From contig JAQUEZ010000306.1 in NCBI GenBank assembly GCA_028684915.1, forward strand, positions 1-6,808: 6,808 nt of DNA, given 5' to 3'. Below the pieces are notes generated by a model. It was not told where the DNA came from. It saw only the letters and a program-made list of their open reading frames with translations, and ran no database searches. Numbering within the stretch: the stretch's first letter is position 1; every line of letters starts with the position of its first letter. Of the stretch, positions 5,844 through 6,808 are shown piece after piece. Made by a program: the position numbers and the translations under genes. The stretch comes from Desulfobulbus sp. (GTDB lineage: Bacteria; Desulfobacterota; Desulfobulbia; Desulfobulbales; Desulfobulbaceae).

Positions 5844-6808
5844 TCAGACCTTGATCAGTTTCACCCGGGTGTCATAGAACGAAACGCTACCGCCGACCTT
5901 GTCGATCATGCAGGTATTCTTCAGGTGCGGGTCGATCCACATGGCGGCGTTGGCATGCACCCCGCCGGCCCGCTTCTTGTCGCCTTTGATCACCTTACCG
6001 TCGATGGTCACGTCTTCGGCGCCCAGTGCCCAGTGGCCATGGCCAAGATTGAAGGTCACCACGCCGGGCCGGATGGTCTCGGTCACCTGCACCTTGCCGA
6101 TCATCGGTTTCTTGGTGCCGTTGCCCAGGTCCCAGACCCCGTCCGGGTTGGTTGCCGAGACCACCTTGACCCGGTCGCCGCTCTTCACGCCCAGTTTTTT
6201 GGCATCACGAGTATGGAGGACAATGTAATTCTCCTTATTGATGTCGGTCAGATACGGCATGGTAATGGTCCGTGCCTTGGTGGCGCGGACATCTTTTTGG
6301 GTGATAAGGGTCAAAGGGTACCCTTTGCTCAGCTTGCTCATATCGTTGCCGAGCGTGTCGGTGATCGGCACGTAGCGGGCCATGCCATAGTACGGCTTGC
6401 CGGTGAAGGCGTCCTTGCAGCCCGCGGTTTTCTCCTGGTAGAGGTTGATCAGCTTGCCGTACTTGTTGGCCACCTGCTCGCCCTTGTAGGTCACACCCTG
6501 GCTGTCGAAGCGGCCGCCGCGGTTGAGCACGGTCACCACCTTGGGCCAGGCCGGACCGACGATCCGTTGCCAGCGATCGGCATCGAAGACGTTTTTCGGC
6601 AGATGGCGCCGTGATTTCAGGAACAGTTCGATCTCCTCCGGCGAGGCGTCGGCCACCGCTTCCTTGCGGTCCAGGGCGATGTTCGCCACCATACGCAGGT
6701 AGAAATCGTCCGGCCGGGTGAAGTCCTGGCCCTCGCCGAACCCGTTCGGGCCGAACCCCTTGAGGCAGAGCTTCTCGGCCAGAGCCAGCCAGAAGGTCTC
6801 GTACGAGA
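5844..6808 (-). CDS. Molybdopterin-bisPGD oxidoreductase catalytic subunit, C-terminal part (TtrA/ArrA-like), runs off right edge
   Basis: The last 320 residues of a DMSO-reductase-superfamily catalytic subunit; the N-terminus, with its expected Fe-S site and Tat signal, lies beyond the edge. The frame is open from 6806 to the stop at 5846-5844. The visible part begins SYETFWLALAEKL, followed by RPDDFYLRMVANIA and KVVTVLNRGGRF. From about residue 163 (YPLTLITQ) it enters the C-terminal molybdopterin dinucleotide-binding beta-barrel, with HTRDAKKLGVKSGDRVKVVS, ATNPDGVWDLGNG, GHGHWALGAEDV and a final GGSVSFYDTRVKLIKV. These phrases fit the tetrathionate/arsenate/selenate reductase group (TtrA, ArrA, SrdA) better than the PhsA/PsrA or NarG groups, by my recollection of the families. 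The neighbouring acr3-arsC genes suggest respiratory arsenate reductase, but the fragment lacks the active-site part, so the substrate stays open. Confidence 0.85.
   Translation of the reverse strand, partial: SYETFWLALAEKLCLKGFGPNGFGEGQDFTRPDDFYLRMVANIALDRKEAVADASPEEIELFLKSRRHLPKNVFDADRWQRIVGPAWPKVVTVLNRGGRFDSQGVTYKGEQVANKYGKLINLYQEKTAGCKDAFTGKPYYGMARYVPITDTLGNDMSKLSKGYPLTLITQKDVRATKARTITMPYLTDINKENYIVLHTRDAKKLGVKSGDRVKVVSATNPDGVWDLGNGTKKPMIGKVQVTETIRPGVVTFNLGHGHWALGAEDVTIDGKVIKGDKKRAGGVHANAAMWIDPHLKNTCMIDKVGGSVSFYDTRVKLIKV

Noticed and set aside
5750..5854. Small plus-strand ORF (ATG 5786) after a purine-rich AGGAGGAAGGAGG stretch
   Set aside because: The reading frame would consist mostly of the terminator palindrome, giving 22 residues with no recognisable features, and the ribosome binding site is too far from the ATG.
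5829..6614. 261-residue plus-strand open frame opposite the molybdoenzyme
   Set aside because: Its Val/His/Gly/Leu/Ala-rich product is typical of the antisense of a GC-rich gene, while the minus strand encodes a clear molybdopterin-binding domain.
1..6808. CRISPR arrays, tRNA or rRNA genes, insertion sequences
   Set aside because: No spaced direct repeats, cloverleaf or rRNA-like sequence, or transposase was seen on either strand by reading.

Overview
The window is an arsenic-resistance and arsenic-metabolism region from a Gram-negative bacterium. The ACR3 pump, the thioredoxin-type arsenate reductases, the CxxC-tail membrane protein and a TtrA/ArrA-like molybdoenzyme suggest an anaerobic or facultative Desulfobacterota-type (former Deltaproteobacteria) organism. 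This assignment is inferred from gene content, not from a marker gene. The left part (about 1-1500) is visibly more AT-rich than the right part (about 4500-6808), so the region looks like a mosaic of at least two segments.

Left segment. A COG0701 (ArsP/SO_0444-like) permease runs off the left edge on the minus strand. It is divergent from a plus-strand cluster: arsR, then a small two-helix membrane protein with a CxxC...CxxC cytoplasmic tail, then a full-length two-domain ArsA ATPase. The divergent promoter has overlapping -35 elements (TTGTCA on plus, TTGACA on minus). It sits inside a near-perfect 22-bp inverted repeat, so one ArsR-type repressor could control both directions.

Middle. Between arsA and the next gene (about 3313-3613) there is no intact gene. 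The stretch holds a frameshifted C-terminal remnant of an outer-membrane beta-barrel protein ending in the typical terminal Phe.

Right segment, all on the minus strand. An acr3 arsenite efflux permease is followed by two tightly packed, different arsC-type arsenate reductases (gaps +3 and -4 nt). The acr3 leader contains a weak promoter candidate and a GC hairpin with a T tract just before the ribosome binding site. Upstream, and separated by a strong 38-bp perfect palindrome acting as a terminator, is the C-terminal part of a molybdopterin-bisPGD oxidoreductase of the TtrA/ArrA-like group, which runs off the right edge.

How they fit together: the two ArsC proteins reduce arsenate to arsenite, ACR3 exports arsenite, ArsA provides ATP-driven energisation, ArsR senses As(III), and the permease may export another arsenic or metal species. 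No arsB or arsD is present in the window. The place arsD commonly takes, between arsR and arsA, is held by the membrane CxxC protein. This is the least explained and most interesting part of the locus, but most of the window is recognisable arsenic biology.
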